Assembly (NCBI GenBank): GCA_016208165.1
Contig: JACQYL010000067.1
Coordinates: forward strand, 1 to 44,976
From: Deltaproteobacteria bacterium
GTDB lineage: Bacteria; Desulfobacterota; Desulfarculia; JACQYL01
DNA length: 44,976 bases
Direction: 5' to 3'
Shown here piece by piece: positions 8,849-17,950 of this stretch; position 1 is the first letter of the stretch, and each line of letters starts with the position of its first letter. The notes under the pieces are model-generated. The model had not been told where the DNA came from, made no database searches, and saw only the letters and a program-made list of their open reading frames with translations. The position numbers were made by a program, and so were the translations under genes.

Positions 8849-8982
8849 CATGTTCTACATCCTTTGTCAAGGCAAAAACTGCTTTGAATCCACCTAAAAA
8901 TCCAATATCGTCAAATACTAGTGCTGTATACAGAACGACCGCTTTTCTAAGTCGAACGGGGTACGGACAAGTTGTCGTTACT

Positions 8983-10221
8983 TTAGAACCGATCCGGAAG
9001 ATGCTGGGGAATCAGCCGGCGTCGAGCACACTGCAAGAAGTATCGATCGGTCATTCCGGCGATGAAGTCACGCACGACCTCCTCATGTGAGTGCGTATCT
9101 ACATAGTCTCGCTGCATCTGGTCAAGATAATCCAGAAAGATCTCGCTGTCCGTGCGTTCCAGACGGAGATCTTCCAGAAAGCCTGTAAACAGCTCAGCGT
9201 AGAGTCTGGCGATTTTGGGGCGCTCCGTTTTGATGAGCGGATTCGAATAGATGTGTTCGCGATTGAAATTAAGGAGTTCGCCAAGCGCGTGGACCATCCC
9301 TTCGCTCAAACAGAGCGTGTCCCGATCGAGACTGCTTTCGGCGACGTCTTCCACGAGTCGATACACAATGGTGCCGTTGGAGCGGCCCAGCGTTTTCACC
9401 ACATTCGGCGGGATTTGCTCGGGCCGGACGAGGTTCAGTCGCATGGCGTCTTCCAGATCCCGCCCGACATAGGAGATTACATCGGCAATGCGGACCACGG
9501 CTCCTTCCAAGGTACCGGGAAGAGGCTCCAGGTTGCGGTCTTCCTGTTTGCGCGCTAGATCCCGATCCAGCTCTTCGAATCGGGATCTATGGACGGGTTT
9601 TATCGACGACAATAGCCTCTCGCCGTCGTGACAGAAAATGCCGTCCAGCACCTGCAGCGACAGATTCAGTCCTTTCCCGCCCGATTCGATCTGTTCCAGG
9701 AACCGAACACTCTGAATGCTGTGCTGATAAGAGGGCATTCCATGCTCCCGGCACAATGCATCAAGGATTTCCTCGCCGTCATGGCCGAATGGCGGATGCC
9801 CGATGTCGTGACCCAGGGCGATGGCTTCTATCAGATCTTCGTTGAGACGGAGAAGCCTCCCTACCGTTCGCGCGATCTTGGACAACAGTTGCACGTGGAG
9901 CACGCGATGCGTAATGTGATCATTCCGAATCAGATAGAACACTTGGGTCTTGTCGATGTATCGGGCATAGGAAAGCGAGTGGAGTACTCGATCCACGTCG
10001 ATGGCGAATTGAAGCCGATGACCATGGAGCGCCTTCGGGTCAGGATTTCTCCGCAGCGCGAATCGGCTGCGGGCGGCATGAGGACTGAGCCACAGGTCTT
10101 CCCGTTCTTCAAGTTTTTTTCGAACGTTATCTAAAGGCGAATGACACAACGTATCGGACACGCTGAACCTCGGTCGGAATCTTTTGGAAGCGTACGTTGC
10201 AGCGGATGCTTCGAAGGTCAT
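8983..10221 (-). CDS. dgt: dGTP triphosphohydrolase-like HD-domain protein
   Basis: A 412-residue HD-superfamily enzyme of the Dgt/SAMHD1 group, which splits dNTPs into deoxynucleoside and triphosphate. The characteristic N-terminal pattern appears as RSRFALRRNPDP (51-62), then DVDRVLHSLSYARYIDKTQV (75-94). The metal-binding site is H105 (THRVLHV) plus GHDIGHPPFGHDGE (137-150), and a later RIADVISYVGRDLEDA supplies the last Asp. The ATG at 10221 is the only good start, although its Shine-Dalgarno (AGGG) is weak and distant. The gene stands alone between two long intergenic regions. Subtype and preferred nucleotide are not certain. Confidence 0.88.
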   Translation of the reverse strand: MTFEASAATYASKRFRPRFSVSDTLCHSPLDNVRKKLEEREDLWLSPHAARSRFALRRNPDPKALHGHRLQFAIDVDRVLHSLSYARYIDKTQVFYLIRNDHITHRVLHVQLLSKIARTVGRLLRLNEDLIEAIALGHDIGHPPFGHDGEEILDALCREHGMPSYQHSIQSVRFLEQIESGGKGLNLSLQVLDGIFCHDGERLLSSIKPVHRSRFEELDRDLARKQEDRNLEPLPGTLEGAVVRIADVISYVGRDLEDAMRLNLVRPEQIPPNVVKTLGRSNGTIVYRLVEDVAESSLDRDTLCLSEGMVHALGELLNFNREHIYSNPLIKTERPKIARLYAELFTGFLEDLRLERTDSEIFLDYLDQMQRDYVDTHSHEEVVRDFIAGMTDRYFLQCARRRLIPQHLPDRF

Positions 10222-10543
10222 AATACCAAAACCCTGTTGAAATACAACATACCCTCACCCCTTTCTCTCTGGGAGTGAAGGCAAATGATCCGTCTCCGGT
10301 AAACGGAGAAGCAACGACCGTGACATACGGATCATCCGGCCGGACCTCCTTCCCGTACTGGAGCAAAGGGGTCGCAGGGATATTCCTTAATTTTTCGACG
10401 TGCTTATGGCATGATAACCTTGTTTCCTTGGGAAAAGACGCTTCGAAGGCCTGAAGGCTGGATTTTCACGATTCGAACAGGTAGACCGGAAGCAAACCGA
10501 GGCTGGACGCTTCCGGTCTCCGAATGAGGGAAGGTAACGAGTT
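10222..10543. other. Divergent intergenic region between dgt and the M48 peptidase gene
   Basis: The region should hold both promoters, but no convincing pair of boxes was found. It includes a stretch resembling dispersed extragenic repeats (CCCTCACCCCTTTCTCTC around 10250) and the inverted repeat at 10483-10519. Confidence 0.4.
10483..10519 (+). promoter_or_regulatory. 11-bp perfect inverted repeat in the leader of the M48 peptidase gene
   Basis: AGACCGGAAGC (10483-10493) is repeated in inverted form at 10509-10519 with a 15-nt loop. It ends 24 nt before the start codon and has no T-run after it. It may be an operator or an mRNA hairpin affecting initiation. Confidence 0.4.
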
Positions 10544-11797
10544 ATGATCGAGTGGAACCCCGTTCTCGTCGTGTTCCTATCCGTGTATGTGTTTCAGAGC
10601 GTGTTTGATCTTTGGCTCGAGAAGTTGAATCGCGATCATTTGAGGAAGTGGGGTGACCGGGCGCCCGATTCTTTCCGCACGGTGCTTGACGCAGAAAAGC
10701 TCGGGAAGATGCGCGCTTATACGATCGAGAACAGCAACTTCGATAGCTTTCAAACCCTGATCTCCGACGGCTTGCTGATTGCCATGATTGTGTTCGGGTT
10801 TTTTCCGGGCATCGAGCGTCCCATACAGGAGTGGGGCTTGACCCTTATACCGGCAGGGCTGATCTTCATGCTGGCGGCCGGGACGGTTTCCTTCCTCATC
10901 CATCTGCCTTTCGATTATGCTCACACGTTCGGGATCGAACAGAAATTCGGCTTCAATCATTCCACCTTGGCGATCTGGATCTCGGATCACATCAAGGCGG
11001 CAATACTGAATCTTCTCCTCGCTTCGATCCTCTTGTCCGCGTTGCTCTGGACCATCAAAGCGTTTCCGGACCGATGGTGGCTGGCCGCTTTCGCCATCAT
11101 CTCCGGGATTCAACTCCTGCTGAGCGTACTCTATCCAATAGCGATCGCTCCGTTGTTCAACAAGTTCGAGCCGCTCAAGGACCAGGAACTGGCTCAAAAA
11201 GTCCGGGACCTGACGCGAGAAAACGGCATCCGCATTAAGAAGATTCTGCAGATGGACGCAGGGAAGCGGAGTCGCCATACGAACGCTTATTTTACCGGCT
11301 TCGGTAGGACAAAGAGGGTGGTTTTGTTCGACACGCTCCTTAATTCGCATTCGCAAGATGAGATTCTCGCCGTGCTGGCTCACGAGATGGGTCATCATAA
11401 AGGCCGCCACGTCTGGAAGCAGTTCGGGCTTTTTGAGGCCGCCATGTTTGCCGGCTTGTATGTGAGCTACAGGCTCCTGGATTGGCCTCAACTCTATTCG
11501 GCGTTCGGTTTCGTAACCATGAAACCTTATGTCGGGCTCTTCTTATTAGGGATTTTCTGGCAGAAAGTGGGTTATTTTCTCAGCCCTTTGTATATGGCGT
11601 TATCCAGAAGGCACGAGCGGTATGCGGACTCGTTTGCAGTGAAGCTGTTGAAAACGGGAAGACCGATGGCCGCTGCCTTGAGGCGTCTAGGCGTGGACAA
11701 TCTGAGCAATCTGACTCCCCACCCTTTGTACGTACGTTTCCACTACTCCCACCCGCCTTTGGTCAAGCGGGTGGAAGCCCTGGAACCAGAAGCCTGA
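10544..11797 (+). CDS. M48-family membrane zinc metalloprotease (Ste24/CAAX-protease type)
   Basis: A 417-residue integral-membrane protease resembling Ste24/HtpX-type enzymes, which cleave membrane or prenylated proteins and help with membrane-protein quality control. The zinc motif HEMGH is at 280-284. The third ligand is in ERYADSFA (E358). The N-terminal half has several hydrophobic helices and the Ste24 feature FDYAHTFGIEQKFGFNH. The C-terminal HPPLVKRVEALE closes the domain. Bacteria lack protein prenylation, so the true substrates are other membrane proteins. ATG 10544 has AAGG about 9 nt upstream. It converges with the LbtU-like gene, with 39 nt between the stops. Confidence 0.88.
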   Translation: MIEWNPVLVVFLSVYVFQSVFDLWLEKLNRDHLRKWGDRAPDSFRTVLDAEKLGKMRAYTIENSNFDSFQTLISDGLLIAMIVFGFFPGIERPIQEWGLTLIPAGLIFMLAAGTVSFLIHLPFDYAHTFGIEQKFGFNHSTLAIWISDHIKAAILNLLLASILLSALLWTIKAFPDRWWLAAFAIISGIQLLLSVLYPIAIAPLFNKFEPLKDQELAQKVRDLTRENGIRIKKILQMDAGKRSRHTNAYFTGFGRTKRVVLFDTLLNSHSQDEILAVLAHEMGHHKGRHVWKQFGLFEAAMFAGLYVSYRLLDWPQLYSAFGFVTMKPYVGLFLLGIFWQKVGYFLSPLYMALSRRHERYADSFAVKLLKTGRPMAAALRRLGVDNLSNLTPHPLYVRFHYSHPPLVKRVEALEPEA

Positions 11798-11836
11798 GAA
11801 CATCCGGCGGATCGAGACCCGCGGAACGACCGGTTT

Positions 11837-13096
11837 TCAGAATTCGACGGCGAGCTGCGACGTTACCACATCTTCCTTGTCCAGATCCTCGTCGTTGTCA
11901 TCGTACACGCCATGCAGATATTCGATGGACCAGGTGGTGAACGGGAAGATCTCCCACCCGAACACGCCGCCGTAACGCACTTGGGGAAGCAAGGAATACA
12001 AATCCATCGACCGTTCGTACTTGCCGGCAACCTGGAATTTCTCCAGAAAACTGAACGCCAACTCGAGATTCCAGGCGCTGGGCTTGGCCGATCTAGCCTC
12101 CTCGTTCAACACCGCGAAGTCGAGTTCACCGGGACGAAAGTCGTCCAAGGAAGTAACATATTCCGCCGACAAAGAAACCGGGCCGACGCTCCCTATGCCG
12201 AAAACCGAAAATCCGGCCACCAGCTCTTGCAGTTTCCGGTCCGGAACCCGCTCCGACAGCATATCCGAATCGGCCAGGTTACTGAAATACGAAGCGCCCA
12301 GCTTTACCCTGAAAAGTCCCAGAGTCCCTTCCGGATTATATACCTGAGCATTCGCCCACCAACTGTTGATCCGATCATCTTCTTCATCGGAAACATCACC
12401 GTTGAAACCGCCAATGCTCAAGTTGGCCCACGTTCCCACATATCCTACGGCCGCGGCGCTTTCTCGGGTTTCGGCAACCTCCAACGTCAATGGGTCGGAA
12501 ATGAAATACGTATTGAATTCTCCGTAAGAGGGATAGAACCTCCCGGCCAGAAGATAGAAGGGAAAGGTCTCTGAAGCGCCCAACGTAATGGTCCCTTCGT
12601 CGACATCCAAAGGTTCCGTATCGTCTTCCTCCCACAACAGTATCAGATGAGCATTGACATATTCATGGATCGGGGCGTCGAACTCGAGCTGAGCGGTAGC
12701 CAACGTGATATCGGAGGTCTTCTCGTCTCCTTTGTCTCCTTTTCTTTCGAGGCTTGAATAGGAAGCCTCGATTTCTACAAGGCCGTTTACCGTTACGCGA
12801 TGCGAGATTTCATCCAGAATGCCTTTCATACCCTTGTTCTCCTCCCCAAGGCGCGTCAATTCAGTGGAAACGCGTTCGTCCTCGGATCGAATACGATCGA
12901 ACTCTTGGTGGGAGGACTTTTGCTCCCCGGCGGCGCTCCGCTGCCGGATCTCCTGCTCCAGTTCTTGAACTCGTTCTTTCAATAGTTTCAATTCCAGGAG
13001 CAACTCCTCATTGGACATCTGAGACCGGCTCGGAACATGAGAAACAAGCACAACGAACACACCCAGCAGAACGATGAGGACGCCTTTCAGATACAT
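11837..13096 (-). CDS. LbtU-type outer-membrane beta-barrel protein
   Basis: A 419-residue outer-membrane protein. The signal peptide begins MYLKGVLIVLLGVFVVLVSH. A coiled-coil segment (NEELLLELKLLKERVQELEQ and beyond, about 28-95) precedes a C-terminal barrel of amphipathic strands that ends in Phe, as outer-membrane barrels do. This coiled-coil plus barrel layout fits the LbtU family; in Legionella LbtU is a siderophore (legiobactin) receptor, but most homologues are uncharacterised. ATG 13096 has AAAGGAG upstream, whereas upstream in-frame starts fall inside the terminator hairpin. The long structured leader upstream suggests regulation at the RNA level. Confidence 0.75.
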   Translation of the reverse strand: MYLKGVLIVLLGVFVVLVSHVPSRSQMSNEELLLELKLLKERVQELEQEIRQRSAAGEQKSSHQEFDRIRSEDERVSTELTRLGEENKGMKGILDEISHRVTVNGLVEIEASYSSLERKGDKGDEKTSDITLATAQLEFDAPIHEYVNAHLILLWEEDDTEPLDVDEGTITLGASETFPFYLLAGRFYPSYGEFNTYFISDPLTLEVAETRESAAAVGYVGTWANLSIGGFNGDVSDEEDDRINSWWANAQVYNPEGTLGLFRVKLGASYFSNLADSDMLSERVPDRKLQELVAGFSVFGIGSVGPVSLSAEYVTSLDDFRPGELDFAVLNEEARSAKPSAWNLELAFSFLEKFQVAGKYERSMDLYSLLPQVRYGGVFGWEIFPFTTWSIEYLHGVYDDNDEDLDKEDVVTSQLAVEF

Positions 13097-13148
13097 TTCA
13101 ATCTCCTTTCCCGATCCGCCCCTCCTGGTGAACGGGACGGCCGGCAAC

Positions 13149-13197
13149 AAAAAAGCCATGAAGCCTCTTCCCCCTTCTGGGGGAGCGTCTTCATGGC
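13149..13197 (-). terminator. Intrinsic terminator in the 5' leader of the LbtU-like gene
   Basis: Minus strand: GCCATGAAG pairs with CTTCATGGC (13155-13163 with 13189-13197, 9 bp). After an internal loop TCCCCC pairs with GGGGGA around a 4-nt loop. Six T follow directly. The hairpin ends about 55 nt before the start codon, so transcripts of the porin gene must pass it. That is the position of an attenuator. Confidence 0.65.
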
Positions 13198-13440
13198 CCA
13201 TAAAATACTTTCCGCGGCTTGCCTGAGGCATCGTCGCTGCCTTTGGCCCCGACAGCGACCTCGAAGCAAAAAAGTTATACCGCCGACTCTGCGTGACCTC
13301 GCCACACAGCGAGACCTAAACCGGCGTAAACACAGCCTCAAGACACAATAGCAGACCTTCGTGGTCCGCTTTACGGTGCGTAATAGACCAGATCGTCGGG
13401 AAATTGTCAATAAGCTTTCCACTCAGGGAAGTGTTTCGAA
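13198..13440 (-). promoter_or_regulatory. Foldable 5' leader of the LbtU-like gene, possible riboswitch or attenuator
   Basis: Between the divergent phosphoglycerate mutase region and the terminator at 13149-13197 the minus strand can form several stems. One is GTCGCTG/CAGCGAC (7 bp, around 13235-13260). Another is GCCTCAGGC. A third has outer arms CGCCG/CGGCG around an inner CTCGC/GCGAG (about 13285-13335), followed by TTTTTT. It was compared from memory with TPP, cobalamin, c-di-GMP, fluoride, glycine, ZTP and guanidine riboswitches, and none matched. Confidence 0.35.
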
Positions 13441-13587
13441 TGGTGACAAAAGATGAACGGGTCTCTCCACCTTGATGCGATGGAGATGCGAGGGACGGAC
13501 CGGGGGATGAATTCGCTTGGATTTTTCCCGGCGTTTGGGTATATAGGGGTAAATTTTGTTCAAAAAGCCGGAGCGGGTAGGTGGTTC

Positions 13588-14340
13588 ATGCTGAAATTAG
13601 TACTATTGCGGCACGGTCAAAGCACTTGGAACCTGGAGAACCGTTTCACTGGTTGGACGGACGTGGATCTGTCCGAACAAGGCGTGCGTGAAGCCAAGGA
13701 TTCCGGGAAGCTTTTGAGATCCGACGGCTACGTCTTTGACGTGGCCTTTACGTCCGTGCTCAAACGGGCCATCCGAACTTTATGGATCGTACTTGACGAA
13801 ATGGACCTGATGTGGATACCGGTGCATCGTTCCTGGAGGCTGAACGAGCGGCACTACGGTGCGCTTCAGGGCCTGAATAAGAAGGATACCGCGGACAAAT
13901 ACGGTATGGATCAGGTGCATATTTGGCGTCGGAGTTACGACGTCCCCCCTCCCCCACTGGAGGAAGCGGACAGCCGGCATCCAAAACACGATGCACGATA
14001 TGGCGGTTTGGACGCAGGGGCATTGCCTTCCACCGAGTCTCTCAGGAATACGCTCGATCGTGTCATGCCTTTCTGGCATCAGACCCTGGAGCCGGTGTTG
14101 CGTGAGGGCAAGCGGGTGCTGGTAGCGGCCCACGGAAACAGTCTGAGGGCCATGGTCAAGTATTTGGACGGCATTTCGGACGAAGAAATCGTCGGGCTTA
14201 ATATTCCCACGGGTGTACCTTTGGTCTACGAGCTGGATAACGAGCTGAGGCCCTTGAAACATTACTACTTGGGGGATGAGGAGGCTGTAAGGAAAGCGAC
14301 GGCCTCCGTGGCGGCTCAACTGGGAAAGGATCAAACGTAA
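13588..14340 (+). CDS. gpmA: 2,3-bisphosphoglycerate-dependent phosphoglycerate mutase
   Basis: A 250-residue cytoplasmic glycolytic enzyme interconverting 3- and 2-phosphoglycerate through a phospho-histidine. The active-site motif [10 protein letters not shown] puts the catalytic His at 9. The family segments [27 protein letters not shown] and the second His motif [13 protein letters not shown] are all present. Length matches the family. ATG 13588 was chosen because it starts the conserved [10 protein letters not shown] and has AGGTGG just upstream. An open frame extends 45 codons further without similarity. The gene is monocistronic, divergent from the LbtU-like leader. Confidence 0.95.
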   Translation: MLKLVLLRHGQSTWNLENRFTGWTDVDLSEQGVREAKDSGKLLRSDGYVFDVAFTSVLKRAIRTLWIVLDEMDLMWIPVHRSWRLNERHYGALQGLNKKDTADKYGMDQVHIWRRSYDVPPPPLEEADSRHPKHDARYGGLDAGALPSTESLRNTLDRVMPFWHQTLEPVLREGKRVLVAAHGNSLRAMVKYLDGISDEEIVGLNIPTGVPLVYELDNELRPLKHYYLGDEEAVRKATASVAAQLGKDQT

Positions 14341-14565
14341 CCAGGCTCTCTGAGGCTCCTTTGACCGTTCGAGTCCGGCTTTCAAATCAGATTAGAACCT
14401 CGTTCGCCGGCGAACGATTAAACGATTCCATATCCGGAACCATCCTATGTGCGATTCCCGGCATGGACCAGCGGTCTTCCGAAAATCCGCCGTGGCTCGG
14501 TTCGCCTCATTTCCCTGCAGCGAAACTTTAAAGCCGAGTATTGCCCCGGTTCAAGATCGAGTTTT

Positions 14566-16896
14566 ATGCATCGTTACATCTGTATTCACGGCCACTTTTA
14601 TCAGCCGCTGCGGGAAAATCCCTGGCTCGAGGAAATCGAAGTTCAGGACTCCGCTTTTCCTTACCATGACTGGAACCACAGGATCACTGCCGAGTGCTAC
14701 GCCCCCAACACCGCTGCGCGAATAGTCGACGCCGGGGGTCGAATATCGGAACTGGTGAACAACTATTCCAAGATCAGCTTCAACTTCGGACCGACCCTGC
14801 TCGGATGGATCGAGCGGCACAGACCGGACGTGTATGAGGCGATTCTCGGCGCGGACCGACTGAGTATGGAGAGGTATTCCGGACACGGGTCCGCGATGGC
14901 CCAAGCCTATAACCACCTCATCATGCCGTTGGCGTCCAAGCGGGACAAGATAACGCAGGTACGGTGGGGCATTGCCGATTTCCGGATGCGATTCGGCCGA
15001 AATCCCGAAGGGATGTGGCTTCCGGAGACGGCCGTGGACGAAGAGACACTGGACATACTGGCTGACCAAGGCATCAAATTCACTATTCTCGCCCCGACTC
15101 AGGCAAAACGGTTTCGAAGACTGGGCAAGGCGGAAACTTGGCAGGATGCGAGCTATGGTCAAATCGATCCGAAAACCGCATACGTGTGCCGGCTGTCGTC
15201 GGGCAGGGCCATAGCCCTCTTCTTCTACGACGGCGCAATTGCGCATGAAGTTGCCTTCGGAAGTCTCCTCATGAACGGGGAACGCTTTGCCGGGAGGTTA
15301 CTCGGGGCCTTTTCCGAGGACCCAAACCGGGCCCAAGTTGTCCATATCGCTACGGACGGCGAAACGTACGGCCACCACCACCGCTATGGAGAAATGGCGC
15401 TGGCCTATTGCCTTCACGTGGTCGAATCCCACGAAGGAGCCAAACTCACCAACTATGGGGAATTCCTCGAGAACCACCCACCGGAATTCGAAGTTGAGAT
15501 TCTCGAAAATACGTCCTGGAGTTGCGCACACGGCATAGAGAGGTGGAGGAGCAATTGCGGCTGCCGTGTGAGCCACCGACCCGAGTGGACCCAGGAATGG
15601 CGGAAGCCTTTGAGAACCGCGGTGGACTGGCTCAGGGATCTGGCCGCCGGCCTGTATGAGTTCGAGGCGGCCAAGTATACCGAGAAGCCATGGGAGGCTT
15701 GCGAGGCATATATCGAGGTGATCAGCGACAGGGCAAGGGTGCGGGCGGAACGCTTTCTGGAAGCTCACGCAGGCCGGACGCGTTCCGCGGAAGAAAAGGT
15801 CCGGGTTCTGAAACTGCTCGAGATGCAGCGGCACGCCATGTTGATGTACACCAGTTGCGGTTGGTTTTTCGACGAGATCTCCGGCATCGAAACCGTCCAG
15901 AATCTCCAGCATGCGGACAGGGTTCTTCAACTCGCGGAGGAATTCACGCATGAATCGTTGGAAGCCACCTTTCTGTCTCTTCTCGAGGTGGTGCCCAGCA
16001 ACCGATATCGGAACGGGAAAGAAGTATACGAACAGCTCGTTCGACCTAACCGGGTCGACCTTTTCAGAGTAGCCGCCCACCACGCCATATCATCGCTGTT
16101 CCAGCGGCGTCCGAGCCAAGCGACAATCGGGCAATACGAGGCGCATACGAGATGCTTTGAGCAGGAGGAGGCGGGACGCTTGAAACTGATTGCCGGACTC
16201 AAGACCATTTTCGAAGAGCTGAGAATCGCGTTCAGGAAGTCGTCCGTCTCGCAACTTGTTCGCACCATGGATAAGCATTTTGGCAACCATTCCTATCACA
16301 TATCGGATCTGTTCAAAGACAGGCAAAGAGAGATCATCAATCGCGTTCTCGAGGCCGACTATGCTCAAATTGAATCCTCGTACCGGCAGACCTACGAAAA
16401 CAATTATCCACTGATGTGTTATCTGGAAAGCCTGGGAATGCCTCTGCCGAAACCGCTGTCCGTGGTGGCGAACCACATCGTTAATCTGAATCTGAAATCG
16501 GAGCTGAAGAGGAGCGACACCAATGGAACGGATCTCGAGGCCTTGACCCGCGAGGTTGAGCGCTGGTCCATAGACCTGGACAGGAAGAATCTGGCGTTTT
16601 TGGCAAGTTCGTGCGTTAAGCGTCTCGTGCGCCAGGTGATCGAGAAGCCTGAGAGCGTGCGGCTTCTGGAAAACACGGTACGGGTGTTGGAAGTGCTCAG
16701 GTCTTGGCAACTTGACTTCAATCTTTGGGAGGCGCAAAATGAATTTTTTCTCAAAAGGCGACAACTGCTGGATCGTCTGGCGAGTATGAAGGGTCCTGAA
16801 GACGGGGCCGCCTCGAATCAAATGCAGATGTTGCGACGTTTAGGTCATATGCTCTGCATAAACCTCGACATAGATATTCCAAAGGAGATCGTATGA
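14566..16896 (+). CDS. Glycoside hydrolase family 57 protein with DUF3536
   Basis: A 776-residue cytoplasmic protein. The N-terminal half is a GH57 barrel: HGHFYQP at 8-14, GMWLPETAVDEETLDIL from 149 with the probable catalytic Glu154, and HIATDGETYGHHHRYG around residue 260 with the likely acid/base Asp. GH57 enzymes act on alpha-glucans (amylopullulanase, 4-alpha-glucanotransferase, branching enzyme). The C-terminal half corresponds to DUF3536, a helical domain of unknown role. The exact reaction cannot be assigned. ATG 14566 starts the conserved region, although its ribosome-binding site is weak. The TGA overlaps the ATG of the next gene as ATGA. Confidence 0.82.
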   Translation: MHRYICIHGHFYQPLRENPWLEEIEVQDSAFPYHDWNHRITAECYAPNTAARIVDAGGRISELVNNYSKISFNFGPTLLGWIERHRPDVYEAILGADRLSMERYSGHGSAMAQAYNHLIMPLASKRDKITQVRWGIADFRMRFGRNPEGMWLPETAVDEETLDILADQGIKFTILAPTQAKRFRRLGKAETWQDASYGQIDPKTAYVCRLSSGRAIALFFYDGAIAHEVAFGSLLMNGERFAGRLLGAFSEDPNRAQVVHIATDGETYGHHHRYGEMALAYCLHVVESHEGAKLTNYGEFLENHPPEFEVEILENTSWSCAHGIERWRSNCGCRVSHRPEWTQEWRKPLRTAVDWLRDLAAGLYEFEAAKYTEKPWEACEAYIEVISDRARVRAERFLEAHAGRTRSAEEKVRVLKLLEMQRHAMLMYTSCGWFFDEISGIETVQNLQHADRVLQLAEEFTHESLEATFLSLLEVVPSNRYRNGKEVYEQLVRPNRVDLFRVAAHHAISSLFQRRPSQATIGQYEAHTRCFEQEEAGRLKLIAGLKTIFEELRIAFRKSSVSQLVRTMDKHFGNHSYHISDLFKDRQREIINRVLEADYAQIESSYRQTYENNYPLMCYLESLGMPLPKPLSVVANHIVNLNLKSELKRSDTNGTDLEALTREVERWSIDLDRKNLAFLASSCVKRLVRQVIEKPESVRLLENTVRVLEVLRSWQLDFNLWEAQNEFFLKRRQLLDRLASMKGPEDGAASNQMQMLRRLGHMLCINLDIDIPKEIV

Positions 16897-17876
16897 ATCG
16901 AAAAGCCGTGTGGGCGCTCGCTTGCGCCCTGTTCGTCCAAGTGTCCTTGATAGGAGGAGGCTGGTGCTCGGACAACTCGAAGGAAAGCACTCAAGGACTG
17001 GCTGCTATGGTGAACGGCAAACCCATCACTGTGGCGGCACTCGAGAAGAACCTCGTTATAGCCCAAAAACGATACGAAGCGATGAAGAAGAGGCTCACGG
17101 ATCAAGAACGAAAGGAACTGAGGAGCACCGTTCTGAATACGATGATCGAGGAAATTCTGTTGGACGAAGTTGCGGATCGCGAAGGCGTGCGCGTTGACGA
17201 CGCGGAGGTCGATTCCGTCATTGAGACATTCAAAGGAAAGTACCCTACCGAGGCGGCGTTTCAAAAGGCCGTAAGCGACGCCGGCTCGTCGCTCGATGAA
17301 CTCCGGCAGAATATCCGTCGCGGCAAGCGTATTAAGAAACTTTTGGATAATCGATTCGAGCTGAAGCCCGGTGAAGCGGAAACGATGGCGCAGTCATACT
17401 ACGAGAGTCATCCCGACGAGTTCGTTCAGGAAGAATCGTATAAGGTCGGCAACATCCTCATTCGAAAGAGCGAGAAAGCGGATACCTCCGTGCAGGAGGA
17501 GGCCCGAAAAAAAGCGGAAAAGGCTTTGAGCCGAATCAAAGCCGGCGAGAATTTCGCCGATGTGGCCAAAGAAGTCTCTGAAGGACCTCGAGCCAAGGAG
17601 GGGGGCGATTTGGGATACATAACGAAGGGGCGCATGGTCCCGGAGTTTGAAGCTGTCGCGTTTTCTCTGAAGCAGGGCGAAGTCAGTGACATTGTCGAGA
17701 CGCGATTCGGATACCAGATTATCAAGGTGTATGACATCCGAAAAGGCAAACGAGTTCCGTTTGACAAAATCAAGGTTTCCCTCACCCGGAGAATGGAGCA
17801 GGACTTCGGGCGCGAAAAGACAAACGAATATGTGTCTTCACTTCGAGAGAAAGCCAAAATCGAAGTTTTTCAATAA
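16893..17876 (+). CDS. Exported PpiC/SurA-type peptidyl-prolyl cis-trans isomerase
   Basis: A 327-residue periplasmic foldase. A signal peptide (MNRKAVWALACALFVQVSLI) precedes a SurA-N-like helical domain that opens with AMVNGKPITVAALEKNL. The parvulin rotamase domain spans about 183-280 with GPRAKEGGDLGYITKG and FGYQIIKV. A Cys at 25 (GGWC) is not a good lipobox. Parvulins of this type help outer-membrane proteins fold. The start overlaps the stop of the GH57 gene (ATGA), implying coupled translation with an apparently unrelated enzyme. Confidence 0.88.
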   Translation: MNRKAVWALACALFVQVSLIGGGWCSDNSKESTQGLAAMVNGKPITVAALEKNLVIAQKRYEAMKKRLTDQERKELRSTVLNTMIEEILLDEVADREGVRVDDAEVDSVIETFKGKYPTEAAFQKAVSDAGSSLDELRQNIRRGKRIKKLLDNRFELKPGEAETMAQSYYESHPDEFVQEESYKVGNILIRKSEKADTSVQEEARKKAEKALSRIKAGENFADVAKEVSEGPRAKEGGDLGYITKGRMVPEFEAVAFSLKQGEVSDIVETRFGYQIIKVYDIRKGKRVPFDKIKVSLTRRMEQDFGREKTNEYVSSLREKAKIEVFQ

Positions 17877-17950
17877 GGAAGAGCGAGGCCGGACAAGCTC
17901 CGAGCGCCGGCCCGGCCGTCGGACAAAGTACGCATCGGGAAATTCTTGGG

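Larger units (their letters stand above)
8332..8982. other. Long intergenic region between dgt and livG, two hairpins, no convincing gene
   Basis: This 650-bp stretch separates two minus-strand genes. It holds the two terminator-like hairpins listed separately. Short open frames exist on both strands (for example 8516-8794 minus), but none has a recognisable domain, ribosome-binding site or protein-like composition. A small RNA or the leader of the liv operon could lie here. No structured RNA family was recognised. Confidence 0.5.

Noticed and set aside
8812-9090. Possible small gene on the plus strand
   Set aside because: It overlaps the dgt 3' end and the terminator hairpin and has no domain-like composition.
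10127-10366. Possible 79-codon minus-strand gene
   Set aside because: It overlaps the dgt start in another frame and resembles translated extragenic repeat sequence.
10402-10425. Sigma-54-like TGGCAT...TTG upstream of the M48 gene
   Set aside because: The spacing between the GG and GC elements is wrong for a -24/-12 promoter and no activator site is visible.
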